A stretch of 64,000 nt of DNA, from NCBI GenBank assembly GCA_947572385.1, contig CANPBX010000010.1, forward strand, positions 1-64,000, in the 5' to 3' direction. This DNA is from an uncultured Clostridia bacterium (lineage in GTDB: Bacteria; Bacillota; Clostridia; Oscillospirales; Acutalibacteraceae). Position 1 is the stretch's first letter; every line of letters begins with the position of its first letter. The notes beneath the pieces were generated by a model. The model was not told the origin of the DNA and made no database searches. It worked only from the letters and a program-made list of their open reading frames with translations. Both the position numbers and the translations under genes were made by a program. Shown here piece by piece: positions 7,489 through 16,671 of the stretch.

Positions 7489-10101
7489 ATGGAGGAAATC
7501 AGAAGCGTCCGCAGGAATCAGATGAGGGCGGCGTTAAAGTACCAGCAGCCGGTGAAGGCGGAGAAACAGGACGGCGCTGCGCCCGGCACAGTTTCGTCAA
7601 AGCAGGGCGCACCAAGCGCCGCCGCGTCCCTGGACTTAAAACAGCTGATGGGCCGCATAAACCAGACGGAGGCTAGGGCGCAGAAGGCCCGCCAGGTGCT
7701 GCAGACCAACGAGGCTACCCTTGCAGAGGTGAAGGACAGCCTGGAGCGGATGGAGGAGCTGGCTAAGGAGGCGGAGTCCCAGCCGGAAAATAAAGCTCTC
7801 CAGGAGGAACTTTCAAAGCTGCGCCAGGAGCTCATGCGCATATTGGGCGGCGGCACTATGGGGGCAAACCTCTTTACAGCAGAGAGAGGCCGGGATGTCC
7901 TCTCCCAGCTTCCAGCCTGGCTCCTGTGGGGCCTGGCAGACGCCCCGGACCCCGGGGAACTTCTGGAAGCCCTGGGCTTGGACCCAACCGCCAGCGGCAG
8001 CGAGATAATGGCGGCCCTCAGCAAGCTCACCCTGGATGACCCGGCAGCGGGGTATCTGGCGGCGGTCTATCTGGGCTCAGTTATAGCAAACGGCGGCACC
8101 GATAAGCTGGACGCTGCACAGGCGGCGGAGGGTCTTCTGCGCCTCTTAAAGGCTATAGAGGGGGGCCAGACCCCGGATGAGGCGGTGTCTGACCTTACTG
8201 ACGGGCTTTTTGACAGCCTTGAGGATTTTCAGAGGCAGTTCATAGACGGCCTTGCGCCCGGCATGAGGTCACTTTTCTCAGGTATGTTTCTGGGCGCTAT
8301 GCCTGACCTTATGGACTTGCTCTCAAACGGCAGCGGCGGGGAGCTGGAACTGCTGTTAAAGCTACTGGCGGCACTTGAGGGCCTGGACGATATGCTGCTC
8401 CCCGGGCTGGGGGAGGGCATAGGCCAGAACCCGGAAGCGGACGGCAAGGCAGTTCCCAAGCCATCCCCGGAGCCTCGGGACATGGGTACTGTTACGGCCG
8501 AGAGCCGCGACCCATCTAGCGTGACCCGTGACAGCACATCAAATACCATAACCATTAGGGGAGAGGAAACCGTAGTCCTGCGCGGGCAGGAGCGGCAGGC
8601 CCCTGAGCTGGAGCTCACCGGCAGGGGGGAGGTTCAGCTGCACAGTGCGGATACGCCCAGGGTGACGGTTGACAGCGCCCAGGCCCAGCTGCGTACCCAG
8701 GGCGGGACGGAGCTGCACCAGCTCAGCTTCAAAGAAAAGGCGGTGCTCACCCTGTCGGGCGGCGGGCTGACCCGCATAGGGGACATAAAGGGCGGGCCGG
8801 ACAATGTGCTGCGTCTGAGGGAGGGTGCGTTCGTGCTTGAGCGGCAGGCCGCGGAGCTGCCGGTGCGGCTGGTGGTAGACGGCGCGGTGATACTGAACGC
8901 CCCGAAGGAGAGCCGGGTATTCGGCGCCGGAGGGGAGGAGCTTGAGCCATATGACCTCCAGTGGAAGGAGATGTTCCCCCAGTGGAACGCGGTTGAGTCC
9001 ATAGTGATAGACGGGCGGCACGCGCAAGTGGCCCTTATGAGGGGGGCACAGCCGGACATTGCAAGGCTTTGGCTGATGAAGGGGGACCCCTCACAGGGCT
9101 ACCCAGCCCACCTGATAGCCCTGGAGGGCCGGGACCGGGCCGGGGAGCTTAGGACAAGATACGTATATCTCCAGTGGAGCAGGATGCAGAGAAGGTTCGT
9201 CCCGGTGTCGATGTTCCCAAACCCATTCACTGTGACCGGAGGGGAGGAGGACATAGACTGGCGCTATGAGGAGGACAGCCGGACGCTCCGGGTGCTCACC
9301 GGAAAGGTGGACGGCCTGTCCGGCGGCATGGGCACGGACGCTGGCGACAGACCCTTCAGCGGGCGGCTGGCCTTCGCAGACGGTATCGGCGCGGTGGAGC
9401 TTACCTTGGACGGCGTTATGTGCATGGTGCCCTCAGGCCGTGCGTGCAGCCTTGGAAGGGGCAACAGGGTCACCCTGATGCTCAAGCGCGGCACGGAGAA
9501 CCTATTTGAGAGCGGCTCGGGCTGCGCGGGAATATCCCTGGGCGACGGCACGGCCCTCTACGTCGACCAGCCCAACTTCCCAGGCCAGCCCGACGGCATC
9601 CTCACTGCAAAGGGCGGCGCCGGCAGCCCCGGCATTGGCAGGGACAGCGGATTCGGGCGGGGCCAGACGGCCCCCATCATGATCCGCGGCGGCAGGGTAA
9701 AAGCCATAGAGGGCAGGCGGTCCGCGGCAAAGAAGGAGGGCTCCGGCAGCGGCTTGGCCGGGCTGAGGGTGTCCGCCAGGGCCCTGCGCCTGGACGCCAT
9801 GGATATCTCAACCAAGGAGGCGGCAAGGGACGCGGTAAAGCAGCTCTCGGCAGGGAAGCGCTGGGTAAACCGGCTGCAGGACGCATACAGGGCGGTGTAC
9901 GGCAAGCTGGAGCAGAGCCTTACGGGCCTTGGCAGTGTGCGGCAGTATACAAAGGTGGTACGGGACGGCAGCGAGGCGGATACCCTTATGTGGGATATGC
10001 GCCAGGAGTTCATGCAGTCCACTGCCGGTCCCCACGGCCAGTGGGACATGGACGACCTGGGCCAGCTTCTGGACGCCATGGAGGATATGATAAACAGATA
10101 G
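7489..10101 (+). CDS. large protein with flagellin-like ends and a beta-rich centre
   Basis: I do not recognise this 870-residue protein as a whole. Residues about 52-118 read like the N-terminal helical core of flagellin: QVLQTNEATLAEVKDSLERM is the equivalent of the usual LIQTAEGALxE-LQRxREL stretch. Residues about 768-870 contain ISTKEAARDAV and a following long helix ending KLEQSL, comparable to the flagellin C-terminal core. The first 60 flagellin residues are absent. Between the ends lie a helical, leucine-rich part (about 125-310), a low-complexity linker (about 320-350) and a long beta-strand-rich region (about 350-750). No signal peptide or membrane segment is seen. GGGGG lies eight bases before the ATG, and a terminator follows. 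Confidence 0.55.
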   Translation: MEEIRSVRRNQMRAALKYQQPVKAEKQDGAAPGTVSSKQGAPSAAASLDLKQLMGRINQTEARAQKARQVLQTNEATLAEVKDSLERMEELAKEAESQPENKALQEELSKLRQELMRILGGGTMGANLFTAERGRDVLSQLPAWLLWGLADAPDPGELLEALGLDPTASGSEIMAALSKLTLDDPAAGYLAAVYLGSVIANGGTDKLDAAQAAEGLLRLLKAIEGGQTPDEAVSDLTDGLFDSLEDFQRQFIDGLAPGMRSLFSGMFLGAMPDLMDLLSNGSGGELELLLKLLAALEGLDDMLLPGLGEGIGQNPEADGKAVPKPSPEPRDMGTVTAESRDPSSVTRDSTSNTITIRGEETVVLRGQERQAPELELTGRGEVQLHSADTPRVTVDSAQAQLRTQGGTELHQLSFKEKAVLTLSGGGLTRIGDIKGGPDNVLRLREGAFVLERQAAELPVRLVVDGAVILNAPKESRVFGAGGEELEPYDLQWKEMFPQWNAVESIVIDGRHAQVALMRGAQPDIARLWLMKGDPSQGYPAHLIALEGRDRAGELRTRYVYLQWSRMQRRFVPVSMFPNPFTVTGGEEDIDWRYEEDSRTLRVLTGKVDGLSGGMGTDAGDRPFSGRLAFADGIGAVELTLDGVMCMVPSGRACSLGRGNRVTLMLKRGTENLFESGSGCAGISLGDGTALYVDQPNFPGQPDGILTAKGGAGSPGIGRDSGFGRGQTAPIMIRGGRVKAIEGRRSAAKKEGSGSGLAGLRVSARALRLDAMDISTKEAARDAVKQLSAGKRWVNRLQDAYRAVYGKLEQSLTGLGSVRQYTKVVRDGSEADTLMWDMRQEFMQSTAGPHGQWDMDDLGQLLDAMEDMINR

Positions 10102-10107
10102 AAAAGA

Positions 10108-10142
10108 GCAGGCCGGGGGTATGCTCCCCGGGCCTGCCTTTA
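10108..10142. terminator. bidirectional terminator
   Basis: The stem GCAGGCC-GGGG/CCCC-GGGCCTGC is followed by a short T-rich run on each strand. It serves the 870-residue gene and the convergent aminopeptidase gene. Confidence 0.85.
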
Positions 10143-10159
10143 GCTTTCCTGCTTAAAGT

Positions 10160-11347
10160 TTAAATAGCAAAATCCCCATCCCGGAAGATATCTACCTCCC
10201 GGCCGTCCTCAGTGGTGCCGACAATGCGCATATCAGGGGTGCCTATCATAAAATCAACGTGTATCGTAGAGTCGTTGAACTCCTTCCGCTGGCCTCCCAG
10301 CCCCCGGCCTAAAGCCAGATGGCAGCTGGCGTTCTCGTCAATAAGCGTGGTGTAGTACACCAGCCCGCTCATGCTGATAGGGGAGTGGTACTCCACAAGG
10401 GCGGCTTCTCCCAGATACCTGGCGTTCTCATCGGTGTTAATAAGGGCCTCGAGCATTTCCTTACCCTCGCCGGCCAGGACTTCTACAACCTTGCCGTTTT
10501 CAAAATGAAAGCCAAAGTTTTCTATGCTCTTGCCGCCCAGCAGCAGCGGACGTGAGGCATAGACAACGCCGTTTGTCCCGAACTTATCGGGGGTGGTGAA
10601 TATCTCCTCAGAGGGGATGTTGGCGTTGAAGACCACCTGCGGCTGGCTGCCGTCATAGCCGAACTTGGACCAGGGGGTGAGCCCAACAGTCAGGTCCGTG
10701 CCGTTAGAGGCGGTATAGTGGAGCTTCGTGAGCTTCAGGGCGTCCACGGCACGGCCCCTTTCCGCGTTCCTGCGGCCCTTCTCCTCCCAGGTCTTCACAA
10801 CGTCGTTATCTTCGTCGATATAGCAGAGCTTCAGCAGTATCTCCCAGAGCTCATTCAGCGCCTCATCTCCGGTCTTGTCCAGTATGTACTCGGCCCACTG
10901 GACGGTGGGAATCATGGCTATCAGCCACTGGCAGTGCTTCTCTCGGCTGGCTTTGCGCATGATATTCCTGACGGCGTCCACATGGGCGAATATAGCGTTG
11001 GAGTTCTTTTCACTTACATCCTCCATGAGCCTGGGGTTTACGCCCTCCAGCCGCGCATAGCAGGCGCCGCCGTCCAGATATCCCTGGTGCATGGCGTGCT
11101 CCCAGTCCTCCACCCGGCGCACATCACTGTCGGGGCGGTATTTTGCGGCTACCTTCATGTTGGGCAGGTCCAGGTAGTGGACGACGACATTGCCCGCCCC
11201 CAGCTTATAGCATTCTTCGGCGAAGATAGAGGTGAAGTCCCAGCCCTCCACCGCGGCCTCCACCAGCACGGTCTGGCCCTTCTGCACATTCAGCCCGACT
11301 CTTGCCAGGGTATACGCGTACTTGCGCTTCATCTTTTCCAGGTCCAT
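10160..11347 (-). CDS. M29-family metallo-aminopeptidase
   Basis: This 395-residue cytosolic aminopeptidase belongs to the thermophilic-aminopeptidase (AmpS/PepS) family, which removes N-terminal residues with two bound metal ions. Expected metal-ligand regions are present: NIPSEEIFTTPD, GEAALVEY, ENASCHLALG and STIHVDFMIG. Length fits the family. AAAGGAGG precedes the ATG at 11347. It is a single-gene unit with its own promoter and the shared terminator at 10108-10142. Confidence 0.92.
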   Translation of the reverse strand: MDLEKMKRKYAYTLARVGLNVQKGQTVLVEAAVEGWDFTSIFAEECYKLGAGNVVVHYLDLPNMKVAAKYRPDSDVRRVEDWEHAMHQGYLDGGACYARLEGVNPRLMEDVSEKNSNAIFAHVDAVRNIMRKASREKHCQWLIAMIPTVQWAEYILDKTGDEALNELWEILLKLCYIDEDNDVVKTWEEKGRRNAERGRAVDALKLTKLHYTASNGTDLTVGLTPWSKFGYDGSQPQVVFNANIPSEEIFTTPDKFGTNGVVYASRPLLLGGKSIENFGFHFENGKVVEVLAGEGKEMLEALINTDENARYLGEAALVEYHSPISMSGLVYYTTLIDENASCHLALGRGLGGQRKEFNDSTIHVDFMIGTPDMRIVGTTEDGREVDIFRDGDFAI

Positions 11348-11379
11348 TAAAAGATCCTCCTTTGGATTTGTGTAGATAC

Positions 11380-11408
11380 ATTATACCGCGGCCCGGACAG
11401 GATGTAAA
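11380..11408 (-). promoter_or_regulatory. aminopeptidase promoter
   Basis: Minus strand: TTTACA (11403-11408), 17-bp spacer, TATAAT (11380-11385). Confidence 0.75.
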
Positions 11409-11417
11409 GCCCGGAAG

Positions 11418-11446
11418 TTGACACGCGGTGGCTATTGTGCTATAAT
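11418..11446 (+). promoter_or_regulatory. promoter of the pyridoxal kinase-type gene
   Basis: TTGACA (11418-11423), 17-bp spacer, TATAAT (11441-11446), a consensus promoter. It excludes an upstream in-frame ATG at 11435. Confidence 0.9.
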
Positions 11447-11482
11447 TGCCCACATACCATTTTTAGAGAGAAGGAGAAACCT

Positions 11483-12316
11483 ATGCCATATAAAAAAATA
11501 CTGACTATACAGGATATCTCATGCGTGGGCCAGTGCTCCCTGACAGTGGCCCTGCCCATTCTGTCGGCTTCAGGGCTGGAGACCTGCATTTTGCCCTCGG
11601 CGGTGCTGTCCACCCATACCGGCGGCTTCAAGGGCTATACCTTCCGGGACCTTACCGACGATATCCCCGGCATAGCGGACCATTGGGAGAGCGAGGGCAT
11701 TAAGTTCGACGCCGTATACTCCGGCTACCTTGGCAGCGCCCGGCAGATAGCGTATGTAAAGGACATAACAAAGCGGCTGGCCTCAGAGGGCGGCCTGAGC
11801 ATAGTGGACCCAGCCATGGCTGACAACGGCAGGCTCTATGTGGGCTTCGACCAGGACTTTGTGGAGGCTATGAAGGGCCTTGTATTCTCAGCTGATATTA
11901 TCCTGCCCAATATAACAGAGGCCTGTATGCTCACCGGCACAGAGTACCGGGAGTCCTATGACAGGGCATATATAGACGCTCTCCTTGGAAGCCTTGAGAG
12001 CGCGGGTGCCTCTACCGTTATACTCACAGGAGTGAGCTTTGCCCCCGGGTCCACCGGGGTGATGGTGGACGAGAAGGGCGTGCGCTCTTACTACGAGCAC
12101 AGGAAAATAGCCAAGGGCTGCCACGGCACCGGGGACATATTCGCCTCGGCCTTTGTAGGGGCCATGATGGGCGGCAGGCCACTTATCGACTCGGCAAAGA
12201 TAGCCGCGGACTACACGGTGCTCTGTATCGAGCGCACCCAGGGGGATCCAGGGCACTGGTACGGGGTGAAGTTCGAGCAGGGACTGCCGGACTATATACG
12301 GATGCTGGGCCTGTGA
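11483..12316 (+). CDS. pyridoxamine/pyridoxal kinase-type PfkB enzyme
   Basis: This 277-residue ribokinase-fold kinase is probably for B6 vitamers and would make pyridoxal phosphate in a salvage route. It shows QDISCVGQCSL near the start, typical of PdxK/PdxY proteins, the substrate region YSGYLGSARQ, ILPNITEACMLTG, and the anion-hole motif GTGDIFASAFVGAM with the catalytic Asp. The start ATG 11483 follows AAGGAGAAACCT. Its stop overlaps the next gene's GTG start (GTGA), so the two form an operon. Confidence 0.88.
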   Translation: MPYKKILTIQDISCVGQCSLTVALPILSASGLETCILPSAVLSTHTGGFKGYTFRDLTDDIPGIADHWESEGIKFDAVYSGYLGSARQIAYVKDITKRLASEGGLSIVDPAMADNGRLYVGFDQDFVEAMKGLVFSADIILPNITEACMLTGTEYRESYDRAYIDALLGSLESAGASTVILTGVSFAPGSTGVMVDEKGVRSYYEHRKIAKGCHGTGDIFASAFVGAMMGGRPLIDSAKIAADYTVLCIERTQGDPGHWYGVKFEQGLPDYIRMLGL

Positions 12317-13149
12317 AGCGGGACTTGGAGCCCTTTGAAAGGGCCGAGCGGAGCATTGTAAAAAAATACCGCCGGGAGCTATGGGGGCCGTTCATTGCGG
12401 CCTTAAAGCGCTACCGGCTTATAGAGGGCGGCGACAGGATAGCCGTGTGCATATCCGGCGGCAAGGACTCCATGCTGCTGGCAAAGCTCATGCAGCTTTT
12501 AGTGCGTGTCAGCGACGTGCCCTTCCAGCTGAAATTCCTTGTGATGGACCCGGGCTATGACCGGCCTAACCGCCAGAGGATAGAGGAGAACGCGGAGCTG
12601 CTGCATATCCCGGCAGATATATTTGAGACGGACATCTTTGATGTGGCCAATAAGACCGGGAAAAACCCCTGCTACCTCTGCGCCCGGATGCGCCGGGGCT
12701 GCCTGTACCGCTATGCCCAGGACATGGGCTGCAACAAGATAGCCCTTGGGCACCACTTCAATGACGTGGTGGAGACAACGCTGCTGGGCATGTTCTACGG
12801 CGGGCAGCTCCAGGCCATGATGCCAAAGCTGCACAGCAAAAACTTTCCCGGCATGGAGCTGATACGCCCCATGTACTGTATACGCGAAGAGGACATATTG
12901 GCCTGGAAGCGCTATAATGATCTGGAGTTTATACAGTGCGCCTGCCGGTTTGCCGAAAACACTGCAAGCGGCATAGGGGAGTCCAAGCGGCAGGAGATAA
13001 AGGGGCTTTTGGCGCGGCTCAGGCAGCAGGACCCGGACATAGAAAAGCGTATCTTCAACAGCATACACTCCGTCTGCCTGGACACCTTTCCGGGCTATAA
13101 GCTGGGCGGGGAGGAGCACAGCTTTCTGGAAAGCTATAACGAAAGGTAA
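12313..13149 (+). CDS. TtcA/TilS-like PP-loop ATPase
   Basis: This 278-residue member of the adenine-nucleotide alpha-hydrolase family has the PP-loop SGGKDSM (about residues 50-56). A CYLCARMRRG motif provides the CxxC pair, and LGHHFNDVVET matches the TtcA-type HHxxDxxET segment. TtcA proteins 2-thiolate cytidine 32 of tRNA using an iron-sulfur cluster; many Firmicute relatives have an unknown target. A further pair (CACRF) may complete a cluster site. It starts with GTG overlapping the kinase stop. The precise substrate is not settled by sequence. Confidence 0.75.
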   Translation: MKRDLEPFERAERSIVKKYRRELWGPFIAALKRYRLIEGGDRIAVCISGGKDSMLLAKLMQLLVRVSDVPFQLKFLVMDPGYDRPNRQRIEENAELLHIPADIFETDIFDVANKTGKNPCYLCARMRRGCLYRYAQDMGCNKIALGHHFNDVVETTLLGMFYGGQLQAMMPKLHSKNFPGMELIRPMYCIREEDILAWKRYNDLEFIQCACRFAENTASGIGESKRQEIKGLLARLRQQDPDIEKRIFNSIHSVCLDTFPGYKLGGEEHSFLESYNER

Positions 13150-13174
13150 AGGGGCGCCCGAGGGCGTCCCTTTT
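13148..13174 (+). terminator. terminator of the kinase/TtcA-like operon
   Basis: A 12-bp stem AAAGGGGCGCCC/GGGCGTCCCTTT is followed by TTTT. Confidence 0.85.
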
Positions 13175-13185
13175 ATGCATTCATA

Positions 13186-15015
13186 TTAAGTTATCAGCTT
13201 TACCTCTCCGTCGATAAGTGTGGCGATACTGTGCCGGGTCTCGTTCTCGAGCTTCAGCTGGGAGGAGCCTATCTCCACAAGGGTGCCGGGATGGGCCACC
13301 CGGAAGGTGAGCCTCCCGGCAGGGCGGTGCTCGAGTCCGTCCTGAAGCTCATCAAGGCTCTTCTGGTGCTGGTTCAGCTTCAGCCGGTTTACCGATATCT
13401 GCATACGCATTTTCGACATACGGCTGAGCTTCGTGGGGCTGGAGGGCTGGCGCTCGGTCTCCTCCAGACGCTTCTCCATCTCCTCGATCTCCTGGGTGAG
13501 CAGGTCCTTCTCATAGCTCTCGCAGGGCAGGCCGCCAAGTACAACGGTGGTGCGCACCTCGGTCTTTGAGCCCACTATATTGGCGTCGACCTCGCGCCCT
13601 GCCCAGACCCTGCCGCCGATAATGGCGCCACGCCCGCTCTGCACGTACACGCCGGCATCGCTGTAGACCTCACAGCTGATTATGCACTCAGAATGCAGAT
13701 TCTCCTTGGCATGCACTATGCAGTTCTCAAGGTATTTTGCGAAGATATCCCTATGGGCGCGTATGACCGCCTGGTTATTCCCCTGCACGCCCTTTGCAAG
13801 TATAAGGTCGCCTCCGGCCTCGATGGTGCTGGACTCCACAACGCCGTCCACTTTGACATTGCCCATGGCCCGCACGGTAAAGCCGCTGCAGACGTCGCCG
13901 GCAATATGCACATCGCCGAGGAAATTCACGCTGCCCGAGGAGTAGTCCACGTTCCCGGCAATTTCCAACAGGGGATTCACCTGGAAGGCTCTGCCCGAGA
14001 ACTCCAGCCCGCCGTCTCTTGTGGCGATAAGGGAGGTGCCGTCCTCATTCAGCGCCGTATTCCTGCCCATAGGCGCCACGGCGGGTATGCCGTCCCTGGT
14101 GGGCAGCTCCTTGTCGGTCACCGTGCGTCCGGCGACCCCCGGAGTGGGCGGGCTTATATGGCAGATAGCCGCGCCCTTCTCCACGTTCTGAGTGGTGCCC
14201 ATGGCGGTAAAGTCCACCCGGTTCATATCGTCAACAGGCAGCTCCTTGCGGGTCTCCCGGGGGTACAGGTCAATGACCGCCCCATCCTTGCCGGGTACGG
14301 CGGCCTTGCCCCGGGCCACTAAGTGCATACGGAAATAGGGGGCCTCCATAGCCGGTATGCCCTCGACGGCATCCATATCCACGCCAAAGGCGACCCCGGC
14401 TGACCCAAGGGCGTTCATGATCATCCCCTTTGTGACGCCCTCGCCATTGCCTGAAGGGGGGTAGGCCAGCAACCAGGCGCTGAGCTTGTCCCCGGCAACA
14501 AAGACCATCGCCTGGGCGTCAAGGTCCGGGGGCTGGGGCGGCTCCTGGTCCTGGGGGCCTTCGGCCATCCCCTGCTCGGCATCTGTTATAGGGGCGGCTG
14601 GCGCCGGCAGGACGGGGGGAGTCATAGCCGAGAGCCTTGAGGCCGCAGAGGACGAGACGGCCATCAGCAGCTTTGTGAGCTCGGACATGGAGGTCTTTGG
14701 GTCGAATATTTGGGGCTCAGCCGTCTTGAAGCTCAGCTCGGGCCGGGGGAGCCAGCCGCCCTGGTCCCGGCAGGCCCGCCAGAGCTCGAAGATAACGTGG
14801 TCCACTGGCAGGCTGAGCAGATAGGGGTCCACGGGCTCGGGCTTAGGGGCCTCCTTTGCCGGGCGCTGTTCCTCAGCCAGCTTCAGGGGCCTGTTGCCGT
14901 GGCCGGGCCTTGGGCGGGGATCTGACGGATCTTTCTCCGGCGATCTTTTCCTGCGCCGGATCTTGAACAGCTTTGAGCCGAAAAGCTTTGAAAGGAAAGA
15001 AATGGGGGCAGCCAT
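13186..15015 (-). CDS. FapA/DUF342-domain protein
   Basis: This is 609 residues from ATG 15015. The C-terminal 350 residues are the DUF342 (FapA) right-handed beta-helix, with strings such as GNVDYSSGSVNFLGDVHI, GNVKVDGVVESS and GGRVWAGREV. A coiled coil follows, with EEMEKRLEETE. The N-terminal part is basic and then proline-rich. DUF342 proteins are named for flagellar assembly but occur in non-flagellated Firmicutes, where their role is unclear. A longer version from TTG 15048 is possible, but ATG 15015 with a GCGAGG site is preferred. It has its own promoter. Confidence 0.85.
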   Translation of the reverse strand: MAAPISFLSKLFGSKLFKIRRRKRSPEKDPSDPRPRPGHGNRPLKLAEEQRPAKEAPKPEPVDPYLLSLPVDHVIFELWRACRDQGGWLPRPELSFKTAEPQIFDPKTSMSELTKLLMAVSSSAASRLSAMTPPVLPAPAAPITDAEQGMAEGPQDQEPPQPPDLDAQAMVFVAGDKLSAWLLAYPPSGNGEGVTKGMIMNALGSAGVAFGVDMDAVEGIPAMEAPYFRMHLVARGKAAVPGKDGAVIDLYPRETRKELPVDDMNRVDFTAMGTTQNVEKGAAICHISPPTPGVAGRTVTDKELPTRDGIPAVAPMGRNTALNEDGTSLIATRDGGLEFSGRAFQVNPLLEIAGNVDYSSGSVNFLGDVHIAGDVCSGFTVRAMGNVKVDGVVESSTIEAGGDLILAKGVQGNNQAVIRAHRDIFAKYLENCIVHAKENLHSECIISCEVYSDAGVYVQSGRGAIIGGRVWAGREVDANIVGSKTEVRTTVVLGGLPCESYEKDLLTQEIEEMEKRLEETERQPSSPTKLSRMSKMRMQISVNRLKLNQHQKSLDELQDGLEHRPAGRLTFRVAHPGTLVEIGSSQLKLENETRHSIATLIDGEVKLIT

Positions 15016-15065
15016 AGCAGTGCCTCGCTTTCTGAAAAGAAGTTTCAAGATAATGTGCTGTCTAT

Positions 15066-15094
15066 ATTATATTCGTTCAATGGCGTTTTGACAA
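15066..15094 (-). promoter_or_regulatory. promoter of the FapA-like gene
   Basis: Minus strand: TTGTCA (15089-15094), 17-bp spacer, TATAAT (15066-15071). Confidence 0.8.
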
Positions 15095-15174
15095 GAAAAA
15101 CTTTGTGATACTGGCAAGAAATTTTCGCCAAAGAGAGATGATGTTCAGCAAGCCGCCGATCGTTGCCACGCAGC

Positions 15175-15204
15175 TTGACTATGCACGTTCACCGGTGCTA
15201 TACT
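15175..15204 (+). promoter_or_regulatory. folC promoter
   Basis: TTGACT (15175-15180), 18-bp spacer, TATACT (15199-15204), 43 bases before folC. Confidence 0.75.
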
Positions 15205-15246
15205 ACATATGGTACTTTATCTTAAAGGAGAAACGAGGGATCACCT

Positions 15247-16533
15247 ATGACATATCAGCAAGCGGTAGAAAAGATAGACTCAAGGCTGCTTTTTGGCATG
15301 AAGCCCGGGCTCGAGCGTATGCGCGCGCTAATGGAGGAGCTTGGCAGCCCCCATGAGAAGGTGAAATTCGTGCACGTCTGCGGCACCAACGGCAAGGGCT
15401 CAGTTTGCACCCTGGTCTCAAGCGTCCTGAGGGAGAGCGGCTATAGGACGGGCCTTAATATCTCCCCGTATGTGCTGAACTTTAGGGAGCGCTTTCAGAT
15501 AGACGGGGAGATGATAACTGAAGAGGGACTCATACAGGAGGTTGAGGAAATCTGGCCCGCCGTTGAGCGCCTGGACGCCCGGGATATAGTCGTCTCCGAG
15601 TTCGAGCTGGTGACTGCGATAGCCCTGCACTGGTTTGCCCTGAAGGGCTGCGATATAGCTGTTCTTGAAGTTGGGATGGGGGGGCTGCACGACGCCACCA
15701 ACGTTATCCCCACACCCGAGGCGGCGGCAGTCATGTCGATCTCCCTGGACCATACCGCATGGCTTGGGGACACGGTGGAGAAGATAGCCCTGGAGAAGTC
15801 CGGCATCATAAAGCGGGGAGGGCGCGTGGTGCTCTACCCCGAGCAGCAGCCGGGGGTGCGGGACGTGATACAGGGGGTCTGCACCGGACGGGGCGCTGAG
15901 CTCCATATACCTGACATGGACCGGGTGACCGTATGCTCAGAGGATATAGACGGCACCAGCTTCGAGGTCGAGGGGCTAAAGCTGCACACGCCTTTTTTGG
16001 GCGGGCACCAGGTAAAGAACGCCGCCGTAGCCCTGGAGCTTGTAAAGATACTGCGCGGGCGCGGCTTTGATATCTCCGACGAAAATCTGGCAGAAGGGTT
16101 TAGGAAGGCATTTATCCCCGCACGGATGGAGGTGCTGTCGCGCAAGCCCCTATGCCTGCTGGACGGCGGACATAACCCCGGCTGTGCCCTGGTGCTGAAG
16201 GACGCACTTGAGCGCTATGTGCCGGGCCGGAAGGTCGCCATAATTGGCATGATGTCCGATAAGGACAGCGCCGCCGCCCTTGAGACGGTGGGCCCGATGT
16301 TCAGCAAAATTATTACCGTGAGGCCTGACAACCCCCGCTCTCTCAGCGCCGGGGACCTAGCCGGCACGGCCTCGAAGTTCTGCCCGGAGGCTGTGCCGGC
16401 GGAAAGCTTCCCCGAGGCCCTGGATATGGCCCTGGAGGATATTGGAGAAGACGGTGCGCTGATAGCCTGCGGCTCGTTCTATATGGCAGGGGAGCTGAGG
16501 CCGCTGCTGCTGGAAAAATTTACCGATAGGTGA
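15247..16533 (+). CDS. folC: folylpolyglutamate synthase / dihydrofolate synthase FolC
   Basis: This 428-residue Mur-ligase-fold enzyme adds glutamate to dihydropteroate and folates. The P-loop GTNGKGSVC is near residue 45. The folate-binding NISPYVLNFRERF and the Mg-binding GMGGLHDATN follow, and LDGGHNPG is the C-terminal ligase signature. Length is normal. AAAGGAG precedes the ATG by about 14 bases. It has a promoter and terminator of its own. Confidence 0.95.
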   Translation: MTYQQAVEKIDSRLLFGMKPGLERMRALMEELGSPHEKVKFVHVCGTNGKGSVCTLVSSVLRESGYRTGLNISPYVLNFRERFQIDGEMITEEGLIQEVEEIWPAVERLDARDIVVSEFELVTAIALHWFALKGCDIAVLEVGMGGLHDATNVIPTPEAAAVMSISLDHTAWLGDTVEKIALEKSGIIKRGGRVVLYPEQQPGVRDVIQGVCTGRGAELHIPDMDRVTVCSEDIDGTSFEVEGLKLHTPFLGGHQVKNAAVALELVKILRGRGFDISDENLAEGFRKAFIPARMEVLSRKPLCLLDGGHNPGCALVLKDALERYVPGRKVAIIGMMSDKDSAAALETVGPMFSKIITVRPDNPRSLSAGDLAGTASKFCPEAVPAESFPEALDMALEDIGEDGALIACGSFYMAGELRPLLLEKFTDR

Positions 16534-16579
16534 CAGGCTTTAACAAAAAGCGCGGCGCGCTCCGTGTAGAATATGCTTG

Positions 16580-16618
16580 AAAAGCCCCTGGGAAAACCCG
16601 CTTTTCCCAGGGGCTTTT
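16580..16618 (+). terminator. folC terminator
   Basis: Perfect 17-bp arms (16580-16596 and 16602-16618), ending in CTTTT. Confidence 0.9.
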
Positions 16619-16671
16619 GGCATATAAGCGGGTGAAACAGGCCAAGCTTTTGAGAGAAAGGAAGTATAAAT

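Noticed and set aside
7489-15015. A flagellar gene cluster
   Set aside because: Only a flagellin-like and a FapA-like protein occur; no hook, basal body, chemotaxis or export genes are present.
16619-16671. Sigma-H promoter for the spoIIA operon
   Set aside because: I found no convincing AGGAATT/GAAT pair at proper spacing between the folC terminator and spoIIAA.
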